Shown: piece after piece, positions 1 through 4,930 of the stretch | How positions within the stretch are numbered: the stretch's first letter is position 1 | Layout: each line of letters begins with the position of its first letter | The notes under the pieces: generated by a model | Database searches by the model: none | What the model was told of the DNA's origin: nothing | The model's input: the letters and a program-made list of their open reading frames with translations, nothing else | Position numbers and translations under genes: made by a program | Assembly: GCA_026395775.1 (NCBI GenBank) | Contig: JAPLYA010000079.1 | Coordinates: 1-7,308 of the forward strand | Length of the DNA stretch: 7,308 nucleotides | Origin: Candidatus Pacearchaeota archaeon | Lineage (GTDB): Archaea; Nanobdellota; Nanobdellia; Pacearchaeales; GW2011-AR1 | Direction of reading: 5' to 3'

Positions 1-53
1 TGCCCATTTTTAACAATTTTAGAAGACTTGCAAAAAACACATTTTTTGACCAT
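1..53 (-). CDS. Partial zinc-ribbon protein, probable IS transposase N-terminus
   Basis: The minus strand opens with ATG at 53-51 and reads MVKKCVFCKSSKIVKNG before the window ends, so only the first 17 residues are visible. C5-x2-C8 followed by a lysine-rich KIVKNG stretch is the usual start of a zinc ribbon like those at the N-terminus of many IS transposases (InsA-like and related DDE families). The start is well supported: GGAGGT (complement of 61-66) lies 8 bases upstream, and a TATA box (complement of 91-100) would give a leader of about 17 bases. This strong Shine-Dalgarno contrasts with the leaderless starts of other genes here and fits a mobile gene. The transposase identity is inferred from few residues; another zinc-ribbon protein is possible. 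Confidence 0.5.
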   Translation of the reverse strand, partial: MVKKCVFCKSSKIVKNG

Positions 54-60
54 GATAAAT

Positions 61-66
61 ACCTCC
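61..66 (-). promoter_or_regulatory. Strong Shine-Dalgarno site of the left-edge gene
   Basis: The complement reads GGAGGT inside GAAAGGAGGT, 8 bases before ATG at 53. It fixes the start of the partial zinc-ribbon gene. It is the clearest ribosome binding site in the window. Confidence 0.7.
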
Positions 67-90
67 TTTCAAAATAGCTAATAATCAGGG

Positions 91-100
91 GTATTTATAT
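91..100 (-). promoter_or_regulatory. TATA box for the left-edge gene
   Basis: The complement reads ATATAAATAC. Its centre near 96 predicts transcription starting near 70, leaving a short leader that contains the GGAGGT site. It points away from the HNH promoter at 133-145, so the two genes share a divergent intergenic region. Confidence 0.5.
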
Positions 101-132
101 CATTCGTTTACTTGACAGTATCACTAAGGCGA

Positions 133-145
133 AAATATTATATAC
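133..145 (+). promoter_or_regulatory. TATA box for the HNH gene (leaderless)
   Basis: AAAATATTATATAC lies with its centre about 26 bases before the ATG at 166, the usual archaeal TATA-to-start spacing. Transcription would begin at or beside the start codon, giving a leaderless mRNA. No Shine-Dalgarno precedes the ATG. Confidence 0.55.
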
Positions 146-165
146 TTGTGCCACCTTAACAATTT

Positions 166-393
166 ATGGCATGGCTATTCAAGGATAAGAAAGGATACCC
201 TCGTTATGCTAATTCCGGGGTTCCGGTTCACAGAGCAGTAGCTCAAAATAAAATTGGCAGAAAGCTAAGAGAGGGAGAAGTAGTGCATCACAATGATGAA
301 GATAAATCCAATTTTAGAAGAGGGAATATAAGTGTTATGAGCCGATCTTTTCATTCTAAGTTACATGTAGCTAAGAAAAGGGGTTTTTGGTAG
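166..393 (+). CDS. Small HNH endonuclease-like protein
   Basis: This 75-residue protein matches the compact HNH_3 type of HNH nuclease domain. It shows VHRAVAQNKIGRKL (21-34), EVVHHNDEDKSN (38-49), GN at 53-54 and RSFHSKLH (60-67). The probable metal and catalytic residues are H41/H42, N54, H63 and H67. HNH proteins of this type nick or cut DNA using a divalent metal and are common in phages, homing elements and defence loci. Here almost the whole protein is the HNH domain, with no separate DNA-binding domain, so it may be a minimal nuclease or the remnant of a larger homing enzyme. The start is chosen because ATG 166 sits at the expected leaderless distance from the TATA box. It is divergent from the presumed transposase and convergent with the minus-strand block. 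Confidence 0.75.
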   Translation: MAWLFKDKKGYPRYANSGVPVHRAVAQNKIGRKLREGEVVHHNDEDKSNFRRGNISVMSRSFHSKLHVAKKRGFW

Positions 394-417
394 TTACTTT
401 ATCTTCTTTTATTCTTC
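394..417 (+). terminator. T-rich archaeal-type terminator after the HNH gene
   Basis: Directly after the TAG stop the plus strand runs TTACTTTATC TTCTTTTATTCTT, a pyrimidine tract rich in T clusters, as expected for archaeal intrinsic termination. No hairpin is needed. The rest of 418-503 contains no gene, only the 13-base tandem repeat listed separately. Confidence 0.35.
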
Positions 418-465
418 AAAAGTCTTCTAACAATAAAATAAATAATTGGTAAGTTAGCCGGATAC

Positions 466-490
466 ACCCCCTCACACTACCCCCTCACAC
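466..490. repeat. Tandem repeat ACCCCCTCACAC, two copies
   Basis: ACCCCCTCACAC occurs at 466-477 and again at 479-490 with one T between, a period of 13 bases. It lies in the non-coding gap between the convergent HNH gene and the 119-residue gene. The C-rich composition differs from its AT-rich surroundings. Function unknown. Confidence 0.6.
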
Positions 491-503
491 CCTCTAACAA
501 CAC

Positions 504-863
504 TTAGATATCCTTAAGAGAAAGCCTAAAGGCTTTCTCTTTTTTAGTTAGCTCTAAGATATCTTGGCTGACTTCTCCTTTAATAATCGCTGGGCTTAAT
601 TTAAGATAATTAATAGATGAAAACTTTTCATATAAGCCTTGTTGCTTAATTAACTCAACAATTTTGGTCTTATCTTCAGGAAAGATCACTTTTTCATACT
701 CTTTTATAGAACATTTCTTTTTATTTCCAAATAAAACCTCTGTGTTTTTCTCTCTTGCCAGTGCAATAATCTTATTTTTCAGCTCTGCTTCTTTTTGCTC
801 TATTTCTTTCTTTAGGCTCTCAAGTTTCTCGTATTCATCTACTAATCCGTTGTCATTGCTCAT
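504..863 (-). CDS. Stand-alone C-terminal module resembling that of long PD-(D/E)XK nucleases
   Basis: The 119-residue protein has no nuclease motifs. Residues 7-38 form a charged coiled-coil-like helix beginning LVDEYEKLESLKKE. Then come EVLFGNKK (42-49), KEYEKVIFPED (54-64), an LIKQQGLYEKFSSINYLKL helix pair, and a KEKAFRLSL ending. This order (lvdeY-x-L helix, FG turn, KEYEKVxFP, final KEKxxRxSL strand) is what I recall from the region that follows the nuclease domain and its Cys cluster in long archaeal and bacterial PD-(D/E)XK (RecB-like) proteins. Here it stands alone, 17 bases after a short CxWC-encoding frame (881-955) that could be the preceding part. It is probably transcribed by readthrough from the HEPN gene, since no clear TATA box or Shine-Dalgarno was found. 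It may be a gene fragment, a split subunit, or an unrelated coiled-coil protein. Confidence 0.6.
   Translation of the reverse strand: MSNDNGLVDEYEKLESLKKEIEQKEAELKNKIIALAREKNTEVLFGNKKKCSIKEYEKVIFPEDKTKIVELIKQQGLYEKFSSINYLKLSPAIIKGEVSQDILELTKKEKAFRLSLKDI
517..540 (+). terminator. Perfect 10-bp hairpin followed by a T-run
   Basis: AGAGAAAGCC (517-526) and GGCTTTCTCT (531-540) are exact complements around a TAAA loop, and T541-T545 follow on the plus strand. It looks like an intrinsic terminator stopping plus-strand transcription from the HNH side before it runs into the minus-strand block. It overlaps the last codons (KEKAFRLSL) of the 119-residue gene, so part of the symmetry may be coding coincidence. 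Archaea rarely need hairpins for termination, which lowers confidence in the function but not in the structure. Confidence 0.45.
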
Positions 864-880
864 TTTACCGTTTTCTCTCT

Positions 881-955
881 TTAACTTCCAATTGTCTCAG
901 CCTCAATTATCCCACACCAAGCATGCTCATTCTCCTTATTCTTCCCCCTCAACAT
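881..955 (-). CDS. Micro-ORF with CxWC-like tail (copy D)
   Basis: ATG 955-953 to TAA 883-881 encodes 24 residues ending KENEHAWCGIIEAETIGS. It parallels the nuclease C-terminus (KHEEKECAWCELL) with the first Cys replaced by His, itself a possible metal ligand. It is most like the micro-ORF at 3507-3569, which ends CRLLEAETMGS. Over the 13 codons from TGG to the stop the two share 28 of 39 bases, and nine codons differ: four silent, three I/L or I/M swaps, one G/R change, and one stop for another. That pattern suggests selection on a peptide. A GGGGAG lies just before the ATG. It sits between the HEPN gene (ends 987) and the 119-residue gene (starts 863) in a different frame. It may be a fossil nuclease 3' end rather than a translated gene. 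Confidence 0.4.
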   Translation of the reverse strand: MLRGKNKENEHAWCGIIEAETIGS

Positions 956-986
956 CTCCCCTCTATAACCCAATATCTGCCAACTT

Positions 987-1571
987 TCATCTTCCTAAAA
1001 TCTTCCTGGCCTCCTCATTAAACTTTTTAGCCCTATTTAACGAAGTTTCTGCTTTGCCCTTCATAGCAATTTCGCCTATTTCATAGGTAAATCTGGCTCT
1101 TTTTTCTTTTTCGCTTGAATAATCGCTTATTATCTCTTTTGCTTTTTCTCTTCCCAGTATTTCAGCAGATTCTGCCTGAGCATTTTCAAAGTCTTCAATA
1201 AAATGCTTTTCTAATTTACCATTAGAATAGAAATAATAAATAAGGGCATTAAAAGCCAAAAAATGAACCGATTCGTCTGACTTTATTTTCACGCCAGTGC
1301 TTTCTAATAATGCTCTTGCCATATAGAACATAGAATAATAACTCGCGTTTATCACCCACAAAAAGCCATTAAAATTAGGCATTCCAGCACTATTTTTAGC
1401 TTTTTCATTTGTAGATATATCAAACAAAACTTTTGCAGAGTCTAATGAATCTTTTGCATTTTTAATAAAAAAATCAACATATTTTGACTCTTTAGTTTTT
1501 AAGATAGCTCCAGAATTTATACTCTTAATAGCATTCCTTTTAGCCTCTTCTATTTTTTTATCTTCTAGCAT
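987..1571 (-). CDS. HEPN-domain protein, partner of the MNT at 1558-2154
   Basis: This 194-residue all-helical protein has the HEPN pattern: helix DFFIKNAKDSLDSAKVLFD (33-51), NASYYSMFYMARALLESTG (75-93), then H103 in the ESVHFLAFNAL helix, and a last helical pair around 155-185. HEPN proteins beside minimal nucleotidyltransferases act as toxins, usually RNases, restrained by the partner; in characterised pairs the MNT AMPylates a HEPN tyrosine. The RNase motif R-x4-6-H is not visible. The corresponding segment is KRARFTYE, that is R158-x4-Y163, the same spacing as in the other HEPN here. Tyr163 could be the modified residue, or the protein may not be an RNase (inference). The ATG lies inside the upstream gene with a 14-base overlap, so translation is probably coupled. 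Confidence 0.75.
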   Translation of the reverse strand: MLEDKKIEEAKRNAIKSINSGAILKTKESKYVDFFIKNAKDSLDSAKVLFDISTNEKAKNSAGMPNFNGFLWVINASYYSMFYMARALLESTGVKIKSDESVHFLAFNALIYYFYSNGKLEKHFIEDFENAQAESAEILGREKAKEIISDYSSEKEKRARFTYEIGEIAMKGKAETSLNRAKKFNEEARKILGR

Positions 1572-2154
1572 TTGACAAGATTCTGTAATAGCTTTCTCCT
1601 CCAGAAACTACTAAATGTTTATTTAATGATTCATTCAAAATATTTGTCTGCTCTCTCTTTGAAAACATTTCATAAGCACTTTCTTTGCTTAAAACATGCA
1701 AATCAATTTTAAGTGAAAAATTAGAAGCGAGATTTATTATTATTTTTTCAACTTGTTCAACCTTGCTTTGTTTATCTAAAATTACGATTATGTCTATGTC
1801 CTTGAAGTTTTGTTTATCAACAAAAGAGCCGAATATTAGAAATATGAAAAAATCTTCATTTATTTCTTTTAGACTGTCTTTTATGAACAATAAAACCGAT
1901 TTTTCTTTTGCAAGAGAATCTTTAGTCCTCATTGATTCTACAAAGGAAAGCTCTGCAAAATTCTCTTTGTAATTAAGTGAAAGAAGTTTCTTTTCATCTA
2001 AAAGAATAAGTTTATCGCTTATTAGCTTCTGCATTGAGCGGTGAATTAATGCATAAGGCTTTTTTAGCATCTCGGCAATCTCATTTATGCTGAATTTTTT
2101 ATTAATCTTTGAAGCAAATACTTTCATTATTTCTATTTGTGTTTTTGTCAGCAT
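1558..2154 (-). CDS. Winged-helix/minimal nucleotidyltransferase (MNT) fusion, antitoxin-like
   Basis: Residues 1-62 form a winged helix (TKTQIEIMKVFA, SINEIAEMLKKPYALIHRSMQKLISDKLI, LSLNY wing). Residues 85-198 form a minimal nucleotidyltransferase. Its active site is complete: GS at 109-110, D119-x-D121 in the KDIDIIV strand, and D151 in KIDLHVL. MNTs of HEPN/MNT pairs transfer AMP from ATP to the HEPN partner and neutralise it. The fused winged helix suggests that this protein also represses its own operon. Two identical 13-base direct repeats between the TATA box and the ATG (2164-2198) are candidate binding sites. It overlaps the HEPN start by 14 bases. The system role is well supported by pairing; the chemistry is inferred from family. 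Confidence 0.8.
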   Translation of the reverse strand: MLTKTQIEIMKVFASKINKKFSINEIAEMLKKPYALIHRSMQKLISDKLILLDEKKLLSLNYKENFAELSFVESMRTKDSLAKEKSVLLFIKDSLKEINEDFFIFLIFGSFVDKQNFKDIDIIVILDKQSKVEQVEKIIINLASNFSLKIDLHVLSKESAYEMFSKREQTNILNESLNKHLVVSGGESYYRILSNARR

Positions 2155-2163
2155 TTTCTTAGG

Positions 2164-2198
2164 TATATCTATTTAGGTATAAGATTATATCTATTTAG
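2164..2198 (-). promoter_or_regulatory. Direct-repeat operator candidate of the second MNT/HEPN operon
   Basis: CTAAATAGATATA occurs twice on the minus strand (complements of 2186-2198 and 2164-2176), starting 22 bases apart, close to two helical turns. Both copies lie between the TATA box near 2207 and the ATG at 2154, where a bound repressor would block transcription. The gene's own winged helix is the obvious candidate ligand (inference). Confidence 0.5.
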
Positions 2199-2200
2199 TA

Positions 2201-2216
2201 GTATTTAAGCTTTGCG
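2201..2216 (-). promoter_or_regulatory. BRE/TATA promoter of the second MNT/HEPN operon
   Basis: The complement reads CGCAAAGCTTAAATAC, a purine-rich BRE followed by TTAAATA. Its centre near 2207 predicts a start near 2181 and a leader of about 27 bases holding the operator repeat nearest the gene. Bases 2217-2290 upstream hold no gene. Confidence 0.5.
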
Positions 2217-2290
2217 ATTTTATTCCCATCTTCCCTTTCCCCCTTCTCTTCCTCAAACTTATCCTGAAATCTTTCTCCTGCTGCTAACTG

Positions 2291-2818
2291 CTAATTCTCC
2301 CTAATCAACTTCTCTGCTTTTTCAACAAAAGAATAAGCATTCTTTTTGCTCACTTCTGCTAAGAAGTGAGATGTTGCTTTTGTTACACTATACTGGGCAA
2401 TCTCTCTGTTATCTTTTGCACTCGCTAAATTTTGTATTTCTTGCTGGGTTATTTGTGCATGTTTTAGAATAGCAAGAAATTCTTTCCCTATCAGCTCTTT
2501 CTTCACAAAGAACTGCTCTAACGCCACAATTGTTGCAGAATGTGAAGAACTTTTATATCCAATTTTAGCAAGCAAAGCCAAAGCAGAAGCATACATCGCA
2601 TAATAAGCCGATACAACAACCCATTCATCAGAAGAATAATTTTGTGGAATCTGTAATATTTTTCTTGCTTCTTGATTGTTATTGGCATCAAAAAGAATAC
2701 TGGCAGTCAAAAGGTTTGTCTTTGCTTTTTGCAGGTAACTTTCGCTTAATTTAGAAATTTCAGAATCTTTAATTAAGCTCTTCTTATTTAAGTAGTCTTG
2801 AATTGTGTATACTTTCAT
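2291..2818 (-). CDS. HEPN-domain protein, partner of the MNT at 2815-3438
   Basis: The 175-residue helical protein aligns by eye with the other HEPN: SYLQKAKTNLLTASILFDA (27-45), VVSAYYAMYASALALLAKIGYKSSSH (68-93), a helix from 95 to 107, and NREIAQYSV (137-145). The shared AYYxM and G-x-K-S-x-x-H features support the family call. As in the neighbour, the usual R-x4-6-H RNase motif is absent and R138-x4-Y143 stands in its place. Expected role: growth-inhibiting toxin held in check, perhaps by tyrosine AMPylation, by the MNT next to it. The ATG overlaps the MNT stop as ATGA (4 bases), so the two are translationally coupled with the antitoxin first. Only about one residue in five matches the other HEPN, so the pairs are old duplicates or separate acquisitions. 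Confidence 0.75.
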   Translation of the reverse strand: MKVYTIQDYLNKKSLIKDSEISKLSESYLQKAKTNLLTASILFDANNNQEARKILQIPQNYSSDEWVVVSAYYAMYASALALLAKIGYKSSSHSATIVALEQFFVKKELIGKEFLAILKHAQITQQEIQNLASAKDNREIAQYSVTKATSHFLAEVSKKNAYSFVEKAEKLIREN

Positions 2819-3438
2819 TTTTCTTCTGCTAGATAAGCGTAATAATAAAAGGGCTCATATCCTTTAAATATTACACCATAATTAACCAGATCATGCCAGA
2901 GCTCTTTGTTTTCCTTTTTAATCTTAGCAAACTCTTTTTTCAGAATAATAACAGGGGTAAAGTCTTTATTATGGCTTTTTTTTAATGTATAAATTATTGA
3001 TTTTAATTCTTCAAATTCAGGGCTAATGCAAAGAATGTCTATATCACTGTCTTCTCTTGGATTTCCTTTGGCATAACTCCCAAAAATAATAATCATCTCT
3101 GCTTTATCTTCTGGAATCTCCGAAAGAGCAGAGTATATCCCATAATGTTTGTCAAAAAACTTCCTTGCTCTTTCAATAGAGTATATATTAAAAGCCATTT
3201 TAGAAATATCTTTTTTAAAGTTCAAATTGTATACTAATGTTTTCCCAAACTTCTTAGAAAAGATTATATTCTTCTTAGTTAGCTCTTGAAGAGTTCTATA
3301 AACTGGTTCATAGGAAAACCCCGATTTTTTCAAAAGTTCTTTTAATGTCAGATCCTTGCCTGAAGGGAAAAAGCTCTGAATTATCTTAATTTCTGTTTCT
3401 TTCCATTCTTCTTTATTTTCTTTTTTGAGGGTTGCCAT
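2815..3438 (-). CDS. Winged-helix/minimal nucleotidyltransferase (MNT) fusion, antitoxin-like
   Basis: Residues 12-72 form a winged helix (ETEIKIIQSFF, LTLKELLKKSGFSYEPVYRTLQELTKKNII, TLVYNLNF wing). Residues 88-200 form the nucleotidyltransferase with the classic GSYAKG (120-125) and DSDID (130-134), so D132 and D134 can bind metal. The third Asp, which the other MNT has in KIDLHVL, is not obvious: the matching strand reads FTPVIIL. Activity may therefore be reduced or use another acid. Expected role: transfers a nucleotide, probably AMP, to the HEPN partner and represses its own operon through the winged helix. It overlaps the HEPN start by 4 bases. Its promoter region carries stacked ATTG/CAAT inverted repeats. 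Confidence 0.8.
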   Translation of the reverse strand: MATLKKENKEEWKETEIKIIQSFFPSGKDLTLKELLKKSGFSYEPVYRTLQELTKKNIIFSKKFGKTLVYNLNFKKDISKMAFNIYSIERARKFFDKHYGIYSALSEIPEDKAEMIIIFGSYAKGNPREDSDIDILCISPEFEELKSIIYTLKKSHNKDFTPVIILKKEFAKIKKENKELWHDLVNYGVIFKGYEPFYYYAYLAEEK

Positions 3439-3444
3439 TTCGTC

Positions 3445-3479
3445 TATTGTATAAACAATAATATTATTGGATAGCCAAT
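3445..3479 (-). promoter_or_regulatory. Stacked inverted repeats, operator candidate of the first MNT/HEPN operon
   Basis: Three symmetric elements adjoin: TATTGT-ATAA-ACAATA (3445-3460), the perfect 14-base palindrome CAATAATATTATTG (3456-3469), and ATTGG-ATAG-CCAAT (3466-3479). All use the same ATTG/CAAT half-site, and they fill the space from the TATA box to the leader. This suits a dimeric repressor binding several times; the winged-helix MNT encoded just downstream is the natural candidate (inference). Confidence 0.5.
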
Positions 3480-3496
3480 ATTTAAACCTTTCTATT
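3475..3496 (-). promoter_or_regulatory. BRE/TATA promoter of the first MNT/HEPN operon
   Basis: The complement reads AATAGAAAGGTTTAAATATT. A start about 26 bases downstream would lie near 3455, leaving a leader of about 17 bases. The 14 bases AATAGAAAGGTTTA are identical to those of the promoter at 4854-4873. Confidence 0.55.
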
Positions 3497-3506
3497 CCCC
3501 TCTCAC

Positions 3507-3569
3507 TCAGCTCCCCATTGTCTCTGCTTCTAACAACCTACACCAATCACAAGAATCATGCTTATTCAT
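3507..3569 (-). CDS. Micro-ORF with CxWC tail (copy C), coupled to the nucleotidyltransferase gene
   Basis: ATG 3569-3567 overlaps the stop of the upstream gene as ATGA, the same coupling used by the validated pairs here. The 20-residue frame contains KHDSCDWCRLLEAETMGS and ends at TGA 3509-3507. It matches the nuclease C-terminus (KHEEKECAWCELL) and more closely the micro-ORF at 881-955. Two Cys, one Trp and a nearby His could bind a metal, but alone the peptide could make only part of a site. It may be a translated micro-protein, or the stranded 3' end of a nuclease gene whose new stop arose by insertion. There is no expression evidence. Confidence 0.4.
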   Translation of the reverse strand: MNKHDSCDWCRLLEAETMGS

Positions 3570-4210
3570 TCTTCCCCCTTCAAATCTAAAAGAGCCCAAA
3601 GCTTGTCAGTTATTTCTTTCGGAATCTTAACTTTTAATTTATTTTCAAGCTTCTCTAAAAAATATCCCAAATCAAAGATTGCTCTCTCTTTTCCAAGCTT
3701 TTTTTGGTTTTTTGCTTCTTCAACCACAGAGTTCCAGCTTATTTTTGTGCTGTTTATAATGCTTCTTGCATCATCCAAGTCTTTCAACCTATCTGTCGCA
3801 CACTTCATAAGCAAAATATCTTGAGGGTCTGCAATCTTCAGCATAAAATTATCCCCGAACTGATGCAGCTGTCTTGCCCTCTTCATCATGCCCTCAGAAA
3901 AAACAAAGTCTATAACCTCTTTGACAAACAAGTCAAATCTTTCATCTCCTAGAGTCAGCATTTCAGGCTTACTCTCTTTTTTCCCATAAACAATAACAGC
4001 ATCCATCTCCTCATAGCCCAGAGATTTTAATGTTTCTTTAAAATCTCCCCTGTCTTTCTCATTTTCAAAAACCAAATCTATGTCTAAAGTTGCTTCCTTC
4101 AATCCTAGGAACATCATAGCAGTCCCCCCCACAGCATAAACATTTATTTTTCTATTTAATCTTCTCCCTATTGCAATAAACAAGCCTTGCTGCCTCTCAA
4201 TTGATATCAT
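3566..4210 (-). CDS. DUF6036/AbiEii-like nucleotidyltransferase
   Basis: The 214-residue protein opens with a nucleotidyltransferase fold: VYAVGGTAM (24-32), then TLDIDLVF with D43 and D45, and D93 in RFDLFV as the likely third carboxylate. A second conserved block, DPQDILLMKCATDRLKDLDDA (128-148), supplies K136, R141, D144 and D147, typical of AbiEii-like and DUF6036 enzymes. Members of this superfamily act as toxins of type IV-like and related systems, some adding nucleotides to tRNA ends, and are neutralised by a winged-helix partner. Such a partner lies directly upstream and overlaps by 4 bases (ATGA). Substrate and toxicity are inferred. Its stop overlaps the start of a CxWC micro-ORF. 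Confidence 0.75.
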   Translation of the reverse strand: MISIERQQGLFIAIGRRLNRKINVYAVGGTAMMFLGLKEATLDIDLVFENEKDRGDFKETLKSLGYEEMDAVIVYGKKESKPEMLTLGDERFDLFVKEVIDFVFSEGMMKRARQLHQFGDNFMLKIADPQDILLMKCATDRLKDLDDARSIINSTKISWNSVVEEAKNQKKLGKERAIFDLGYFLEKLENKLKVKIPKEITDKLWALLDLKGEE

Positions 4211-4833
4211 TTATAAGCCTCCAAATCAGCCCTGTTAAATGGCAAGTAAACTTTCCATTTTTTTTCTATTTCTTTAAAATCTTCTGAATTCAATCCCCCA
4301 ATTATATATAAATATCTTTCATTTTTTTTCGGCAATGTAAGATTTTGAAATCTCCTTGTCATTTTTCTTGTTTTCATAATCTTCCTGGACAAGTCATACA
4401 AGGCACCCACTTGCCTTTCAAGCCCTTCAGCCTTCGCCAGTCTATACAAAAGCGGCCAGTCCTTTATTTTCTTAAACAAAGCCAACGAAGCTAAAATCTG
4501 TCTCAAACTCCTGCTTTTTATTGCAAGAATCAATGTTTCTCCAAGGCTGATTTCTTTTCCATAAACCCTGTGAACCTCAGAGGTTGTTATTTTAATAGGT
4601 GAATGCGCATTCAGAACATTAATATAACTTTTCCCATTAAGCCTATTTTCAAAAGAAATATCATAAAGCCTTTTATTATTGCTTAATCTTTTTGTTTTTA
4701 CATAGCCCTTTTTTCTCAACGCAGATAGCAACTTTATAGCTTTGATTCTATTCAGATTTAATAAAGTTATTACAGATTCAAGAGTGTGTGCTCCTTTAAC
4801 TGTTTCTAAGGCATTTTTTAGCTTCTTTCTCAT
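4207..4833 (-). CDS. Winged-helix protein, antitoxin-like partner of the nucleotidyltransferase
   Basis: Residues 1-60 form a winged helix (TLESVITLLNLNRIKAIKLLSALRKKGYV, then KRLYDIS wing). The middle (about 85-150) is helical and basic. The end, KWKVYLPFNRADLEAYK, is a recurrent C-terminus I associate with archaeal winged-helix proteins paired with nucleotidyltransferases; I cannot name the family with certainty. By analogy with AbiEi it would repress the operon and neutralise the enzyme. The ATG sits about 26 bases from the TATA centre near 4859, so the mRNA is probably leaderless. The gene overlaps its partner as ATGA. Confidence 0.65.
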   Translation of the reverse strand: MRKKLKNALETVKGAHTLESVITLLNLNRIKAIKLLSALRKKGYVKTKRLSNNKRLYDISFENRLNGKSYINVLNAHSPIKITTSEVHRVYGKEISLGETLILAIKSRSLRQILASLALFKKIKDWPLLYRLAKAEGLERQVGALYDLSRKIMKTRKMTRRFQNLTLPKKNERYLYIIGGLNSEDFKEIEKKWKVYLPFNRADLEAYK

Positions 4834-4853
4834 AATGGTATCTAGCTATAAGT

Positions 4854-4873
4854 ATTATATAAACCTTTCTATT
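4854..4873 (-). promoter_or_regulatory. BRE/TATA promoter of the winged-helix/nucleotidyltransferase operon
   Basis: The complement reads AATAGAAAGGTTTATATAAT. The TATA centre near 4859 is about 26 bases from the ATG at 4833, predicting a leaderless transcript. It starts only 4 bases after the stop of the CxWC frame ending at 4878. Confidence 0.6.
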
Positions 4874-4877
4874 TTTT

Positions 4878-4930
4878 TCATTCTTCCTCAATCATCTCAC
4901 ACCAAGCACACTCTTTCTCCTCATGCCTTT
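4878..4930 (-). repeat. CxWC tail repeat (copy B) overlapping the 3' end of the HIT gene
   Basis: Bases 4896-4930 match 5361-5395 at 32 of 35 positions, in the same orientation. Read one frame off the HIT gene, this stretch encodes RHEEKECAWCEMIEEE and a TGA at 4880-4878, almost the same tail as the nuclease (KHEEKECAWCELLSED). No ATG opens this frame, so it is either a displaced gene end or would need a +1 shift from the HIT frame, near its last codons. Confidence 0.75.

Noticed and set aside
664..1086. Open plus-strand frame of 140 codons rich in Ser, Phe and Leu
   Set aside because: It is antisense to the 119-residue and HEPN genes, has no domain and no promoter, and its composition reflects the complement of Lys/Glu-rich coding sequence.
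1685..1972. Plus-strand frame of 95 codons opposite the second MNT
   Set aside because: Antisense to a well-supported MNT gene; no promoter or domain.
2217..2290. Possible fifth CxWC tail copy after the first HEPN gene, complement containing AGGAGAAAGA and GTTTGAGGAAGAG
   Set aside because: Short pieces resemble copy B, but no Cys or Trp codon of the tail is present and purine-rich similarity arises easily here.
3558..3952. Two plus-strand frames opposite the nucleotidyltransferase gene
   Set aside because: Both are antisense shadows of a gene with clear motifs, and neither shows a recognisable domain.
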